A stretch of DNA of 64,000 bases, taken from NCBI RefSeq assembly GCF_001704415.2, contig NW_017189851.1, positions 434,001 through 498,000 on the forward strand, in the 5' to 3' direction. Origin of the DNA: Capra hircus. Taxonomy: Eukaryota > Chordata > Mammalia > Artiodactyla > Bovidae. This document shows positions 42,327 to 55,091 of the stretch, piece after piece. Each line of letters begins with the position of its first letter. Within the stretch, counting starts at the first letter, position 1. The position numbers and the translations under genes were made by a program. Below the pieces are notes generated by a model. The model was not told where the DNA came from. It made no database searches and saw only the letters and a list, made by a program, of their open reading frames with translations.

Positions 42327-44751
42327 GTCAGGCCTCGTGTGTCTGCAAACCAGCGGTGTTTCCCAGGGTAGTTTCGTGTTTGGAGACGCCTGGTGGTTGT
42401 CACCCTAGGAGGCTGGAGGCCAGCCCGCCGCGGGCACAGGAATCTTGGGGGCACAGGGTCGGGGTCAGCTCACAGTGTGGCCCGACGTCCTGAGCCCCGT
42501 GGCCTGCCTGGCATGCAGCTGGCACGCAGCTGGATGGGCGCATGTCCCTCCTGTGGGAGCTCCCCTCTTGGCTGTGTGCCCCCAGGCCGGGTCTACCCGG
42601 CCCCCCGCCCCAAGCCCTCCAGTGCCCAGGGGCCCAGACACGCCATGAGGCAGGCCATCCAGCTGTGGGCTCTAGCGGGGTGTGGGCTCAGGACCCCCAG
42701 GAGAGGGCCCCTCCGAGAGCCCGAGCCTGGACAGTTCTGCGGGCTCTGGAGCAGAAGGCGCCTGTGGGGCAGGCCTGGGGGGACCCTGAGAAAGGCCCCG
42801 AGACCACCAGAAAGGTCGCTGAAACATCACAGAGCCTGTGCCGACCCCTGACCCTGACCCTGGGAGCAGGGGGTCCTGCTGACCCCGCCCCCTCCTGGCC
42901 CGCCCAGCGTCTTCCCCTGTGTGGGGCTCCCACCCTGGACCCTCGGGGCCGGGCCAGGGGAGGTGGGTGGGCGGAGTGGCACCTCCAGCCCCACGGTGTC
43001 CTCGGAGAGTTTCTGCGCTCGAGCACAGCACGTGCCCAGAAGACAGCAGCGTCCGCCAGGATGGGGGGTAGCCGTGCTCCGGGGAGAGCGGGGCCAGGAC
43101 AGGCCCGGGAGGGCCAGGCCCAGTGCTCAGGGCTGCACACGGCCAGGCCGGGCGGGAGGGGGCCTCAGGGGGCACATCCACCACGAGGGATGGACAGGCA
43201 GACAGGGACGCGCCCCGTGGGGGTCCCTCCTCCATAGGGCCCGGGCCAGATGAGGGCCACAGTGGCATGGATGGCTGGGCACCGTGTCCATACCCAGGCT
43301 GGGAGAGGTGGCGCTGGACGCCGGGAGAGACAGGGCAGAGGGGCTGGGGGCTGCGCCGGGTGCCCCGCGGCTTTCCACCTGCCCCCGCCCTGGGCCGGGC
43401 CCGCTCGACCTCACCCCGTGTTCCCCCAGCCCCTCCTCCCATCCCTGAGCTCAGCGTGCAGCCTGGGGGCCGTCACCCCCCTAACCACCTCCTGCTGTCC
43501 TCCTCCAAGGCACTGAGCTGAGAGGCATGTCGAGGCCCAGGGAAGGCCCGTGGCCTTGGCTTCCCCACGACCCCCGGATGGACTCCAGAGCTGGCCTGAC
43601 ACCTGAAGGCCAAGGCCTCTCGCTGAAGCCAGGCGCTGGCTCCGTGCTTTTCCCCTTCACTTTGATCTACGCTTGAAATTTCCAAATGAAAACAATGTCA
43701 GCTGTTTATTCTCCAGACTGATCAGCTGGATGTTGTGCAGTGATAACTCCCCGTGCCGTCACACCCCACCTCTGCTCATAAATCAGCTTACGGCTGTGAT
43801 AGCCCAGAATTCCCCAACACGCCGCTGGCTGCAAGTTCAGCAACAGCGCTCACCAGTATCTAACCACAGAGCTCTCCAAGGATGCGGGTGCCCCTCAGGG
43901 CTGCAAGGAGCTGCGTCCTCTGGGGGTGGGGGCTGGTCTCACGTGAAGCCCCCAACCCCCTGGGCCATCCTGCTGACGCCCCATGCGGTGCTGGCATGTC
44001 AACTGCACTCGCGTCCCTGCCTCACCCCACTGGCCGAAGCTTGCCGTCCCCTGGCCCCGTGCTGGACCTGGAGGCCAGACCCTCCGGCAGGGCCCTGCCC
44101 TCGCAGCGCGCATCCTGCCACCTGGACGCACACGTGGGCTCCAGATGCTGAAGGCCCGGCGGCTCCCCTGGAGCGCAGCCACCGCGGGCCCACCCTCTCG
44201 GACCCGCCGGGTAAAGCGCAGTGCAGAGCAGGGGTCCTGGGCCCCTCGGGGAGGCCTCCAAGGCCACAGCCAAAGCGGGGACTCCTCCCTGGCCAGGCGC
44301 CGGGGGCTCCTTCACGAAAGAGCCCGTGGAACCAAGGGCCTGTGGCCTGGGCTCTGCCGGGGCCCCCACAGCCCCCACCTCAGGGCCAGGGCCTCCTTCC
44401 TCCCAGCCCGCAGCCCAGCGAGGAGGGTCAGAAGCTGCCCCGGTCCCCGTCCGCCCGGCTCAGCCGCCGTGCCCCATGCGTGGTGGCCACCTCAGCCTCA
44501 CTCCTGGGCTGAGCCCTCCTCCTGGGACCCTGCTGCGGGCCTGGCCCCCTCCCCACACCCCCACTGACATCCTCTCGCTGGGGCACGCTCTCAGCCCTGG
44601 CTGTCTGCGGGGGGTTGGAGCCTGGGACCGCTCCCCCTGCCGTGCTATGTGGCCGGCCATGTGCCAGGGGATGGCCCTGGCTCTGACGCCCCAGGGAAGC
44701 AGGGGTCGCCTGGGAGAGCTCACACCTCAAAGCTGCAGGCCTGCAAACAAG
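42327..44751. other. Sequence downstream of GNB1L
   Basis: No gene recognised. An AT-rich unique islet at about 43640-43870 is listed separately; the remainder is GC-rich. Confidence 0.45.
43640..43870. promoter_or_regulatory. AT-rich islet, candidate conserved element
   Basis: Unique sequence with TTTGATCTACGCTTGAAATT, CAAATGAAAACAATGTCAGC and TCATAAATCAGCTTACGG, clearly below the flanking GC level and without repeat similarity. About 7 kb 3' of TBX1. Regulatory role is inferred only from composition. Confidence 0.3.
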
Positions 44752-44757
44752 TTTATT
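44752..44757 (-). terminator. GNB1L: GNB1L poly(A) signal AATAAA
   Basis: TTTATT on the + strand is AATAAA on the - strand, 189 bases past the GNB1L stop. This bounds the last exon. Confidence 0.8.
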
Positions 44758-44945
44758 GTCAGGCGTGCGGGGTGGCCTCTCGCCTAGATGTCAGGCGCCC
44801 CGTATCCAGCCTGGTTACACCGTAAACATCAGCCACCAGGGCCCACATGCGCTGCGTCATGGGGAATGGGTCCTCGGCAGGAGGGGGCCTGAGTGACCCG
44901 GGGGGCCCAGGACCCACGCCTCTGCCCACAAGCCTCCGTGCTGAG

Positions 44946-47900
44946 TCACGTGGGCGGGTACAGCGACCAGACGCTGATGCGCTGGTCCCCAGAGCCTGCG
45001 GCCAGCAGGCCCGTGGCGTCGAAGGCCACGCAGTGGACGGTGGCACTGTGGAAGGCCAGCACGGCCAGCGGCCTCATTGTCCGCCACTGGAACACACGGA
45101 CACGGTGGTCCCAGCCCGCAGTGGCCAGGATCTTGCTGTCTGGCCGGATCTTGAGGTCGGCGATGCCGGGGTTGGTGAGCTCGTGGGTCCCACGCACCTG
45201 TGATCAGAGAGGCAGGGAGACGTCAGGCAGCTCCTTAGATCGACTCCTGACGCGCCCCTAGGACATTCCAGCCCTGGACGGCCCGCCCCCGCCGTCCGGG
45301 ACGCCCCTCCTCCTCCCTGTCCACGGTGACCAGCAGCCCTGTGTGCCCCACGCCCTCTGCCCCTCTTGCCCAGGAACTGAGGCTCAGGGCTCCGTGCCCC
45401 AGCACCAGAGCAGCCGCTCCTCTGCTCCAAATGCAAGGCCCCGTGGAGCAGGTCATAGGCAAGGACCTGCCCCTGCCTCTCCCGGGAGCCCCAGCCCTGG
45501 GATCCGAGCCGTGGGTTCACTGGAACCCACGTGGCCTGCTTTGGGGGGCTGTTAACAGTGGGGACCGGGGGGGGGGGTCCCTGCGGGGCAGGGTGCGTCC
45601 AGGCCAACGTCACTGCCTGGGAGGGACCCGGGGCGAAGGGGGGACCTTCCTCCTCCTCCTGGAAGCTGGGAATGCCCGGGCTCGAAGAGACGGGCTATCC
45701 TTCCTGCCGGCACCGGGGATGGTCAAGGGGGCAGGGCCCTGTCCTTGGATGTGTGGGCAGCATCTCCCGCCCCCCGGCCTGTGCATCCTGCTGCCAGCTT
45801 CGGCAGGGCGCCCCCAGCAGGGTCGGGGAGTAGGTGGGTGGGCTGCGGCCAGCAGCAGGGCGAGGGAACGCTTGGCCGACCAGCCCGGGCATGGTGGGAG
45901 AGCCGCCTGGGTGGCGTAAATCAGGCTCTTCAAGGCTGTGGCCCTGCCCGAGGAAGGAGGCAGGGCGGTCTGCATACCACCTGTCTGAGGGCGGCCGCGG
46001 CCCAGAGCCCGCCTTGAGGGGCAGAGCTGGGACTCCCAGGCAGGTGGGCACCCAGCGCCCTGGTGAGGGTGACCCAGGGCCCAGGCACCATGAGCCTCGC
46101 TGAGCCCACCCGGACCAGGACCCTGGGGAAGGACCCGGCCAACAGGGCTCGCTCGGCGCGTGACCTCAGGTGCCAGGAATGCGCTGGGCCCATCTGGTTC
46201 CCATTACCTTGCTCCGCTCCGCGCAGAGCCCCAGCTGCGTCCGCAGCGCTGGCCCGCCCGCCTGCCCGCGGGGAGATTGATTTGGGCTCGTTAGAGCCCT
46301 GGCCAGGAGGCGAGATGAGGCACATCTCTGTTCATGTGGCTCTAGGGCGACACCGAGGGCCCGCGACTCGCCCGTGGACACCAGTGTGCCCAGGCCCCCG
46401 AGGCCTCTGGGACCGGCGGCTCTGGAGACGCAGCAGCAAGTGGCCGGGCGGAGGTGCGCCCCTGGGACAGCACTGCGCGAGGCCCAGCAGCCCCCTGCTT
46501 CCCTCTCCTTGGGGGTCCCCTCGGTTCTGCGCTGCACGTGCCGCACGCACTCTAAGGCTTAAGTTTCTGTGTCTGTTCCCCCCACAACGCAGCACAGGTC
46601 AGGCCGACCTGGGCCAAGACAGCGGGAGGGGCGGGGCCTGGGGCCGCCGCAGTGGGTGGGGCCCTCCGGGGAGCGGCCTGGTCCCCAGACCTCGGCCACT
46701 TGGGTTGAAGTCCAGGGGACACCCGGAGGGGAGCAGCACCCCATGGCGTTGGGGGGGCTGCCTCGGCCCCACCAGGCAGGAGCAGAGGCGGAGGGCACCC
46801 TCATATCCACCTGGCGGGCCCTCCGCCCTCGGTGAGCGATGACCGCGGCACAGCCCCGCCCACCTCTGGGGTGTCGGCTCCCACCGCCCGTGGCCGGGAC
46901 CCCAAGGCCTTGGTGACTGGAGAATCCGCACCCCACAGCAGAGTCCCTGTGGGGAGGCGGTCTGCCCCACGGCACAGGGCCGAGGGCTCGCCGGGACACA
47001 GGCTGGGCAGCCGCTGTGCTGGTCCGTGAGCATGACAGAGGCAGGGCTGCAGGGGCGCCACCCTGTCCCTGGGGACACGGGGCCCGGCTCAGGCACCACC
47101 CGCGGCCACGGCCACTCGCTCTGCTTCCAGAGCAGGCCTCCCGAGGGGGCGCTTTTCTGGAAGCCGGTGCCCCTCCAGCCGCTGGAGGCCAGCCTTGGCC
47201 TCCGCTCTTACCTGGGGCGCCACCCTGGCAGCCCTGCCCCGGGGGCAGCAACGCCTGCAGGCAGGAGGCCTGTCTCCACCTCTGCCGGGCCCGCCTCCCC
47301 GAGCGCAGGGCCTGCTCTGGCCGTGGGGGTCTGGGCTCCTGGGCGAGGCCCCCCTGTGGAGGATCTGAGACCCCCTCCTCTGTGGCCTCCAGTCTGCGAG
47401 GAAGCCCAGGACACACAGCCCAAGAGGGTGCAGCCAGTGTCCACGTGGCTCCCCCGGGGCCCTGCGTCCCCACACCCGGGCCCTCAGAGCCGGCCGTGGA
47501 CAGGTCTCAGCCTCCTGAGGCTTCCTGGCTAACCGGGGCTCCCGCCCCCCCAGAAGCCAGTGTGCACCCAGGCTCCCCGCAGGGCTGGGCACTGGCACCC
47601 AGACGTGCTCCCCGGGGCTGAGCGGCCGTGGAGGGCGGGCGAGGCTCCGGTCACATTGCCCTGAGGCCCCCACCCCCCCGGGCAGCGTGCAGAATGCTAC
47701 AGGCGCCTCACCAGGGGATTTCTCCACGTACGGTTGGGTTTTTTTTTTTGATTAATCAGTTCCTTACTGACCAAATTCCTCTGAGTTTTCAAACTGGATT
47801 GCACAGCCCGGATCCCACATGCCTTTCCCCTAGATGGACGAGACGTGACCGCTGTCGGCCACAGCCCAAGAGAAACCCAAGCCCTGTGCGCGGCTCAGGA

Positions 47901-50900
47901 GCGCGGCCCCTCGCCCGCCGCCTGCCCGAGCCGGCCCCGATGATTAATTAGCCGGGGGCCTGCACCAAGTCCTTTTCATGCCTAAATATTGTTTCAGCCC
48001 ATCAGACCGCCGGCGCAGAGCAGGATGGATGGACCCTCGGCCTGGCCCGCTGACCTGCAGTGCCTGCTGTCCCTCCAGGCTCCAGACGGCCAGCGCCTTC
48101 TCTGCGGAGCCCGACACGCCCCTGGCCCTCCGCGGGTCCAAGGCCAGGCCCATGACGGGCTCCGAGTGGCAGGCAGCGCGGCTGCACAGCTTCCGCATGG
48201 AGACGTCCCACAGGGCCAGCGAGCCATCCTCGTAACCGGCCAGGAGCAGCGGGCGGGGGCTGGACTCGGCCTGCGGGGACAGCGGGGCATCAGCACCAGT
48301 GGAGAAGGGGCTGGGGACGGGCCGGCCGCCCCGCTGGACTCAGGCGCCCGACACGCAGTCTGGGCCAGTGCCGGGGGACGAGGGGCACACCGGCCTTCCG
48401 GCTCCTTCCCACCGCTGACATGCGCGCCCACCCCTGGGCGGGGCCGGCCACCTGTCTGGCAAGCCGGCCAAAGAAAATCGCGAGCTCTGTCTCCATGAAA
48501 AATGAACCTTCTGCAGTTTGTCAACGTCGCCGTGAGCCCCCCGCCTCCGACCGCCAGGCCCGCGGAGTCAGCGCCCCGCCCGCCGTGTGATGGATGAGGG
48601 TGTGGGTCAGAGGCTGCACAGCGGCCGTGGGGGGTGGGGGTGGGGGCGTATGGACCCCAGGCCAGCCTGGCACCAACCGGGAGTGGGTGCCCGGCGCCTG
48701 GTGGCTGCCCCGGGACCGCTGGCCGAGCTCCCGGGTCTCAGCAGTGACTGAGAATGCCCGCCCCTCAGCTGGGCTGCGGGACTTCCCTGACCAAGGGCTC
48801 AGCGGCTGCCCTGGGCCCTGGAAGGCCAGCGGGGGCCTGGCCCGGGGTTGCCGCAGCCCCAAGGAGGGAGGCTGGCGCTGGATGCAGCCTGGGCCGTGCT
48901 GGAGACGGCCCTCCCGCGGGCCCAGGGCTGCACCGCAGGCGAGATGAGGGTGCCAGGGACCGAAGGGGGTGGGGAGCCCCGCACAGGCCCACCCGGGGTC
49001 TGGAGGGACGGAAGGACCCGTGCACCTGGTTTTCCGATGCCCACAGGAGCACCCAGAAGAGACAGGAGGAAAGTCCGAGGAAGCGGCCGTGAGGATGGCT
49101 GGGCCTGGGTCCGCCCCTCGGGGGCTCTGCCCTGGGACCCCGCCGCCCCCGCCTGCACGCTCCCCCTGCACTGAGGGCCGCCCCGCGCCTGGGCCGGGGT
49201 GCCCGGCTGAGTGAGGGCTGCACGCTGCTGACCTGTCCAGGCCCCACGTGGTGGTGGGGGCACCAGTCAGAGCTCCCGGCCCAGGGCCCACCCCCCTGTG
49301 CTGAGGCCCCCAGGACCCCAGCCGCACACAGGGTCCCCGCCGCCCGAAGACCGCGCGGGCAGGCCCACCCCACTCGCTCAGCATCCCCGCCAGCCCCTGG
49401 GTGTGCTGGCCACAGGGGCCCCAGCACCTCAGGGTTCCTGGGGAGCCTGTTGGCCAGACGGCGGGCGTTGGAGGGCCAGCTTCCAGGTCGGGTGTGCGTG
49501 AGCCCTGACCTCCCACGTGACCCTCCTCCTCACAACACAGGCCGTCCGTTCTCAGGAGCTGGACAAGGCCTCTGACTGACTGGTCAGGGGCCCCGCCACC
49601 CCTGGACCCGTCAGCAGCAGGCAGTCTGAGGCCCAGGCCTGGAGGGGCGTCCAGGGCCGACTCCGAGCCAGGGGCTCTGGGCTGGATCCGCACCAGCCAG
49701 CGCAGCTCAGCGGGTCCTGTCAGCCGTGCCGGTTACCTTGACGAGTTCGTACATCCTGTTTCTACACGCGGTTCTGATGGAATTCTTACATGATTAGGCA
49801 ACGACGCTAACAGCGTCTCCAGGGAGAGTGAGCGGATGTGCTGCGTCCCCTCTGGGGCCTGTGAGCACCCCCGTCCCCCCGCCAGCCCGGCACCCACAGC
49901 CTCGCTGTCCAGGAGAATCTCAGGGCCCACAGCTCCCCACGCCCCCGAGGGCTGCTCTCAGTTCAGAAGCTGCGGGGGCAGCGAGTGTGAGGCAGGGCCA
50001 GGAGTGGGGCGCACAGGCCCATTCACCACGCGGGGCCGTGTCTTAACTGCAGGGCTGGACGGCTCCCCTGGTCCCAGCGGCCCCAGTAAGTGGCCCGCTC
50101 CCCGCGGCGTCTGCGACAGCAAGGACACCACCTGGACCCTGGAGTGTGTGCCCTGGGCTGTCCACTCGCTGCCACCAGAGCAGAGATGCCGCGGTGACCG
50201 AGGCCGCCCCCACCCCTGCCGCAGCCTCGGAGATGCCTCCTGCCCGCGTGTGGTCAGCAGATCGGCTGAGTGAGGAGGACACGGCCGCTGGACAGCGCTG
50301 AGTCCCCCACGGGCTGGAGGGCTGAGCAGCTCGTCCAGCGATCGGAGGCCACGGGGCTTCCACAGTGGGCCAGCACCGCCCCCACTAGCCCATGCAGACC
50401 AGAGGGCAGCACGTGGCTCCCCAGGAGGTGGCTGCCGACCCCCACCGCCCGCGGGGTCTGCAGGCGTCCTCACAGCAGGAGCTGGGCAGGCTGGGCATGG
50501 CAAGGCAGAGGAGGAGGGGGACCAGGAGCACCGTCCCCAACGGGCATGACTCACGCCCGGGGGCGTGGCTGGGGCGTGGCCGGGCACAGGGCCTTACCTG
50601 CCAGAGCTGCAGGCACATGGGCATGCCCAGCCTGGCCCCCGCCTCGGGCTTCAGGCAGCTCACCAACGTCTTGGACGGCAGCTCCAGAATTTGGACCTGA
50701 CGGTAAGAAAACAGGCGGGTCTGGGCTGCACACACAGGAGGCCCAAGGCTCAGCTCAGCGCTGCGGGCCTGTCTGCGCCTCCGCACGACCCCCTGGATCC
50801 CAGGCCGAGCAGGATGCATGCGTCACTCCCTGGTGACCCGCGGGGCCCTCGAGGGCATTGTGCCTGGGGCCTCCCTCGTGTTGACCTCCCAGCTGGGCGG

Positions 50901-53900
50901 GCGGCTCGGCCCTACATGCTGACTCAGCGCCTGGCGCTCCTGCCCTCCTGGTGCCCCCGCCCGGCTGGGCCTCATATGAGGACGGCCTGGAGCCTCCGGG
51001 CTGTCCTGGGCCCAGTGCCCGCTGCTCCGCCCGCGTGTAGCCTGTGCTCAGAGTCGCCCAGGCCAGCACAGACCCTCCTGGGTGCCCTGACTGGTGGCCT
51101 CCCTGCGGGCGAGGCACCATGGGCAGTGTGCCCGCAGGGGTCTCCAAACGGCGAGGCCGTGGTGTAGACGGTCTGCGGCATCAAGAGGACGGACGCCTGC
51201 TGGGAACGCAGGACCCCCGGGAGGGACTCCGGTGAACCAGAGGTGCCGAGGTGTGGTGCGGGGGGAGACGCTCTCACCAACACCACACGTGACGCCCCCC
51301 ACACCATCGTGCCTGCAGGGCTAGCTTCTGCCCCGCACACCTTGTTCTCACTGCTCCAAAGACGCGGAAAAGGACCTGAGCCGTGAGAGGGCCGCCCCGC
51401 CACGAGCTAGAAATGCGAGACACCCCCACGGCAGCCACGAGGCTCAGGAGAGGCGCCAGCAGGACAAAGGGCGCTGGGAGGACGCAGAGGCCCAGGGTGT
51501 GGCCCGAAAGTGAGTGGGCAGACCAGGAGGGCGCGGAGGCCTCTCGGGAGAGGCCCCCCAGGCCTCAGGCGCCCAGGCTCACCCCAGCCAAGGGCAGGGC
51601 CCGGGGGCCTAGCGCCTGCATTTCAGGGGGACTGGCTGGGGCGGGGGACTGGCTGGGGCAGGGACGGTGCTGGTGTGAGAGCACTTGGCTGTGGTCCCTG
51701 TGGTCAGAGGTGCAGGGGCACCTCCTATGCACCGCTGCTCCCGCCTGTCCGAGGGCACTTTCTGCTTCCAGAAGGATGTCTGGTTTAGGCAAGCATGGCC
51801 ACCCAGACGGCTGGGCAGGCGGGGCGGGGTCACATCCTGGGCACATAGGGCGCCCCCGGGCCCGCGGCCTGAGTCCAGGCGGGAACACAGGGAACGGCCC
51901 GCTCCCAGGAGGCGCCCAGCCCCGGGCCCAGACCCCGCCGCCTGCTCGGGAAGGGCAGGCACAGAGGAGGCTCAGCACTGTCTCGCTGCTGCCGCGGGAG
52001 ACCATGGAGCCCTCTCTCTTCACATTAATAAAACTCGTAACAGGTTTTTGGCAAATTGGCAACAAAAGCACACGTAGCTCCTAATTGGAGATTTCAGCGC
52101 CTCGGCGAACAAACAGACGCCTGTCCCGCCTCGTTATTTATGAGCTGGGTCTGCTCTGAGATTCGCGGCTCCTCTTGGGCGCTGGCCAAACTTCCTGGGT
52201 GCAGGGCTCGAGTGCCCGCCCAGCCCTGCCTGCCAATTGGCCCTCAGGGAGCAGGGACAAGGTGGGGGACGGAGGGGGTGCCACCCCCAGGCCCAGTTGA
52301 CCAGTCCCCCAAGGGCCCTGCCCCCGAGGCCCCGCCCCCAGGCCTCGCTGACCCAGCCCTGCTCAGCCTGCGCCCCCCGACAGTGACCCTGGGGCCCTGC
52401 TCTCTGACGTCCCCTGTCCTGCGGTCGCCACCCTGGTGTGTGTCCCCCAGCAGCGTCCCAGCCCTGCCCAAGGCCTCACGTCGGCACTCAGTTCTGACTC
52501 TGAAAGGCCGCCTCCCCTGCTGGCCCGGCTCTGAGGCCCACCTGGACCGCACGGGGCCTGCCTGCTCCTGACGCCCTGAGGGCCTCCCGAAGACCCCAGC
52601 CTACCTGGGCCCCCTGCCCGAGCCCACCACCAGGGCCACCCAGGCGACCAGGCCACAGCTGCTCGGAGACCCCAGAGCCGCCTGGGGCTCACTCACCTCA
52701 TCGTTGCCCCTCCCGGGCACAGCCAGCATCCAGCGCTGCGGGCCCTCGGCCAGGATGGAGGCCCTGCAGAAGCCCACGCTCTCCAGGCGCATGGCGTCCA
52801 CCACGGCGCTCCTGCCTTCCGCCAGGTCCCACACGCACAGCTGCAGGTCGCGGCCTTGGCTGCCGGAAAAGGAGGCGGCGGGCTGTGACCCTCCCGGTGG
52901 AGGCCACGGGGCGGCAGGGGACCCCTCCCAGGGAGGGCCCCGGCTCCTGCGCTGACAAGGGCCACACTCACACCTGCGGCCCCAACGTGCCAGCTTGGGG
53001 TCCACGGCAGACGGGGGGCAGACACCGAGGACCCCGCGCACCGCCTGGCATTGACGCCCAGAAAGGCTGGGCCCTCAGACAGCTCAAGCCTGTGTCCCTG
53101 CAGCGGCCCCTCGCTGGCCCTCGGGTCTCCCGTCCGAGGAACCCAGGAGGAGGGGGACTGTGCACACGCCCCTGGGGGACGAGGCATGGATGCGGAGGGG
53201 CTCCTCCCGAAGGCTTGCCTCAGCAGTCCGACCTGAGGACCCCGGGGGTCCAGAGCAGGAGGAAGGGCCCGCCCACGGGCACAGGTGCAGGCTTGGGTGT
53301 GCAGGCCGGGCCGGGGGGTCTGTGGGGCCCCAGCTTTGTCCTCCAGCCCGACATGAAAGGGCACCTTCCCTTCAAGGGCCATGTAGGAGGCTGGACTTGC
53401 AAACACAGCTGGGCCCCGGCCGCCACTGGAGCAGCGCACACCTGGCCCCTCAAGCACCTGTGTGCTGTGTCCTCCCCAGCAGGGCTCCGCGGCCAGCTGT
53501 CACGCATGCACGCCAGCACCCCCACGACTGCCCCACATGCGTCCGCAGGCTGGCTCTCCAAGGGGCCCGCCTCCCGTGGGGGCTCCCCCAGGACAGCCCA
53601 GGGTGCTTGGGGGAGCAGGGGGCCCGGAAAGGCCTACACCTCCACTCAACACCTGGGAGGAAGGCTGGGGTGGCTCAGCTGGGCCCTCGGACACAGCCCC
53701 TACTCCAACCATCATGGAGAGAGCGAGGCCCATGTGCAAGGGGTGAGTCTCTGCAGCTCGGGGGACGGGTCGAGGTCTTGCGGGGACTAAAGGAGCACAC
53801 GGCCAGGGCGCGGCCCCCAGACTCGGCCAGCCTCAGCCGCCCCAGGGCTCACGGGAGGCTTGTGTCCAGCACAAAAGTGCTTTGAAGGCCCCTGGGGCCT

Positions 53901-55083
53901 AGAGGCCTTGTTTTCTGGGGACCAGCCTCCATGGTGCTCCAGTGCCCAGGCTTCAAGTCCAGAGCCCCAGAGCTGCCCTGTCTGGGAGTTCCGGGGCAGA
54001 GAGTGCCCGGAAAAGCCCTCTGACGTCTCAGCTATCTGGGGGTGAGACCCCTGGACATGGGCAGAGAGCCCCCAGACAGCAGGCACTCTGGCAGCGGGGT
54101 CCCCATCCTGCCTGCACCGTGCCTGTCTCCAGGGGAAGGCGGAGGCCCCCAGCGTGCCCTGCACCCCCCAGCGCCCTCTGGCCGCCTCTTGGCCGACGGC
54201 CTAGCTGGGGCTTGTCCCATCACCTCCGCAGGCCCCTGCCCTGCCGCCAGCCCCCAGCCCCTCCTGGGACACACAGGCCAGGCCCACTGCGGCCTCCCCG
54301 CCCCAGGTCAGCACCACCACGGCCCACCTGAGGAGCTGGGGGCCCCGGGGTAGCGTGTGCAGCCAGGTCACACACTGGCCCCCGTGGCCGTCCAGGGCGG
54401 CGAGCGGCCTCCGTGTCTCCAGGTTCCAGATGTGCACCAGCCCACGCAGCGACCTGTTCAGACAGCACGGTCAGGGCCGGGGCACGGTCAGGGCCGGGGT
54501 GCGGTCAGGGCCGGCCTTGGGGCGGGGGCGGCTGCGTTCAGGCTCAGAGCCAGGGTGGGCTGCCGCCAGACCTGGGGGGGTCGGGGGCTGAAGCCAGGCT
54601 ACAGTCAGGCCTGGGGGGCAGTCTGGAGTCAAGTCGGGGGGGCGCCCGCAGTCAGGCCCGGGGGTTGTGGGGCGCCTGCAGTCAGGCCTGGGGGTTGGGG
54701 GGTGGGCTGGATTCAGGCCTGGGTGTGGGGTGGGTGCCAGGGGGCACCACTTGGCCGGTGAGCAGGCGCTCCAGCCAAGAACTCGCAGGGGACGGCTGGC
54801 CACACGCGCCCAGGAGACACGACCCGCTTCCAGGCAGGGCGGTGGCCTGGGGCAGCTCTCCTCTGGGGAGCGGATGCTGGGAGAGGTGCCCTACGTGCTT
54901 GCGGGGCAGCCGAGGGGGCGGCAGCCTGGGCCCTTCCCACACCTCCTCCTGGCTGCCCGGGCGGGGCACTCACCCCGAGAGGAGCAGCGGGCGTCCCTGG
55001 GCTCCACTGCAGAAGTGCAGCGCACACACGGCCGAGCCGGCACCGCGCAGAGTGAACTGCGGGTCGGGCGCGGGGGCCGCCAT
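44946..55083 (-). CDS. GNB1L: GNB1L, WD40-repeat G-protein beta-like protein
   Basis: WD40 propeller protein of the 22q11.2 region; the human protein has been linked to stabilising PIKK kinases through the TTT complex. Six coding exons on the - strand, all GT/AG: 55083-54974 (ATG 55083; MAAPAPDPQFTLRGAGSAV), 54453-54328 (LVHIWNLETRRPLAALDGHG), 52859-52697 (GRDLQLCVWDLAEGRSAVVD), 50696-50598 (VQILELPSKTLVSCLKPEAG), 48270-48055 (PLLLAGYEDGSLALWDVSM; SGSAEKALAVWSLEGQQALQ) and 45197-44946 (ILATAGWDHRVRVFQWRTM; GSGDQRISVWSLYPPT, stop TGA). Summed length is 966 nt, 321 residues (human 327), with every exon phase consistent and no frame break. Several WD dipeptide blades are visible (HIWNL, VWDL, LWDV, VWSL, RVFQW, VWSL). 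The first exon continues 5' to an acceptor at 55092-55093, so upstream non-coding exons exist but were not identified. Confidence 0.96.
45198..48054 (-). other. GNB1L: GNB1L last intron
   Basis: GC-rich intron with no embedded gene. A T-run plus TAAT-rich stretch (about 47735-48000) borders the preceding exon and is listed separately. Confidence 0.7.
47735..48000. promoter_or_regulatory. TAAT-containing islet beside GNB1L exon
   Basis: Has a T11 run, GATTAATCAG, TGATTAATTAG (47941-47951) and CCTAAATATTGTTTCAGCC, separated by moderately GC-rich sequence. Palindromic ATTAAT words suggest homeodomain binding. No repeat match was recognised. Confidence 0.3.
48271..50597 (-). other. GNB1L: GNB1L intron
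   Basis: GC-rich intronic sequence between the 50598-50696 and 48055-48270 exons. Long - strand ORFs (for example 390 codons ending at 48521) are low-complexity and shared across frames, so they are not accepted. Confidence 0.7.
50697..52696 (-). other. GNB1L: GNB1L intron
   Basis: No embedded gene. An AT-rich islet at about 52015-52160 (CATTAATAAAACTCGTAACA; CCTAATTGGAGATTTCAGCG; CGTTATTTATGAGC) stands out from the GC-rich remainder and may be a conserved element. Confidence 0.6.
52860..54327 (-). other. GNB1L: GNB1L intron
   Basis: GC-rich intronic sequence with no recognised repeats or genes. Confidence 0.65.
54465..54735. repeat. Degenerate G-rich tandem repeat in GNB1L intron
   Basis: Successive related units such as GGTCAGGGCCGGGGCAC and GCAGTCAGGCCTGGGGGTTG at irregular 17-25 bp spacing, within the intron just 5' of the second coding exon. 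Confidence 0.7.
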
Positions 55084-55091
55084 GCGCTTGC

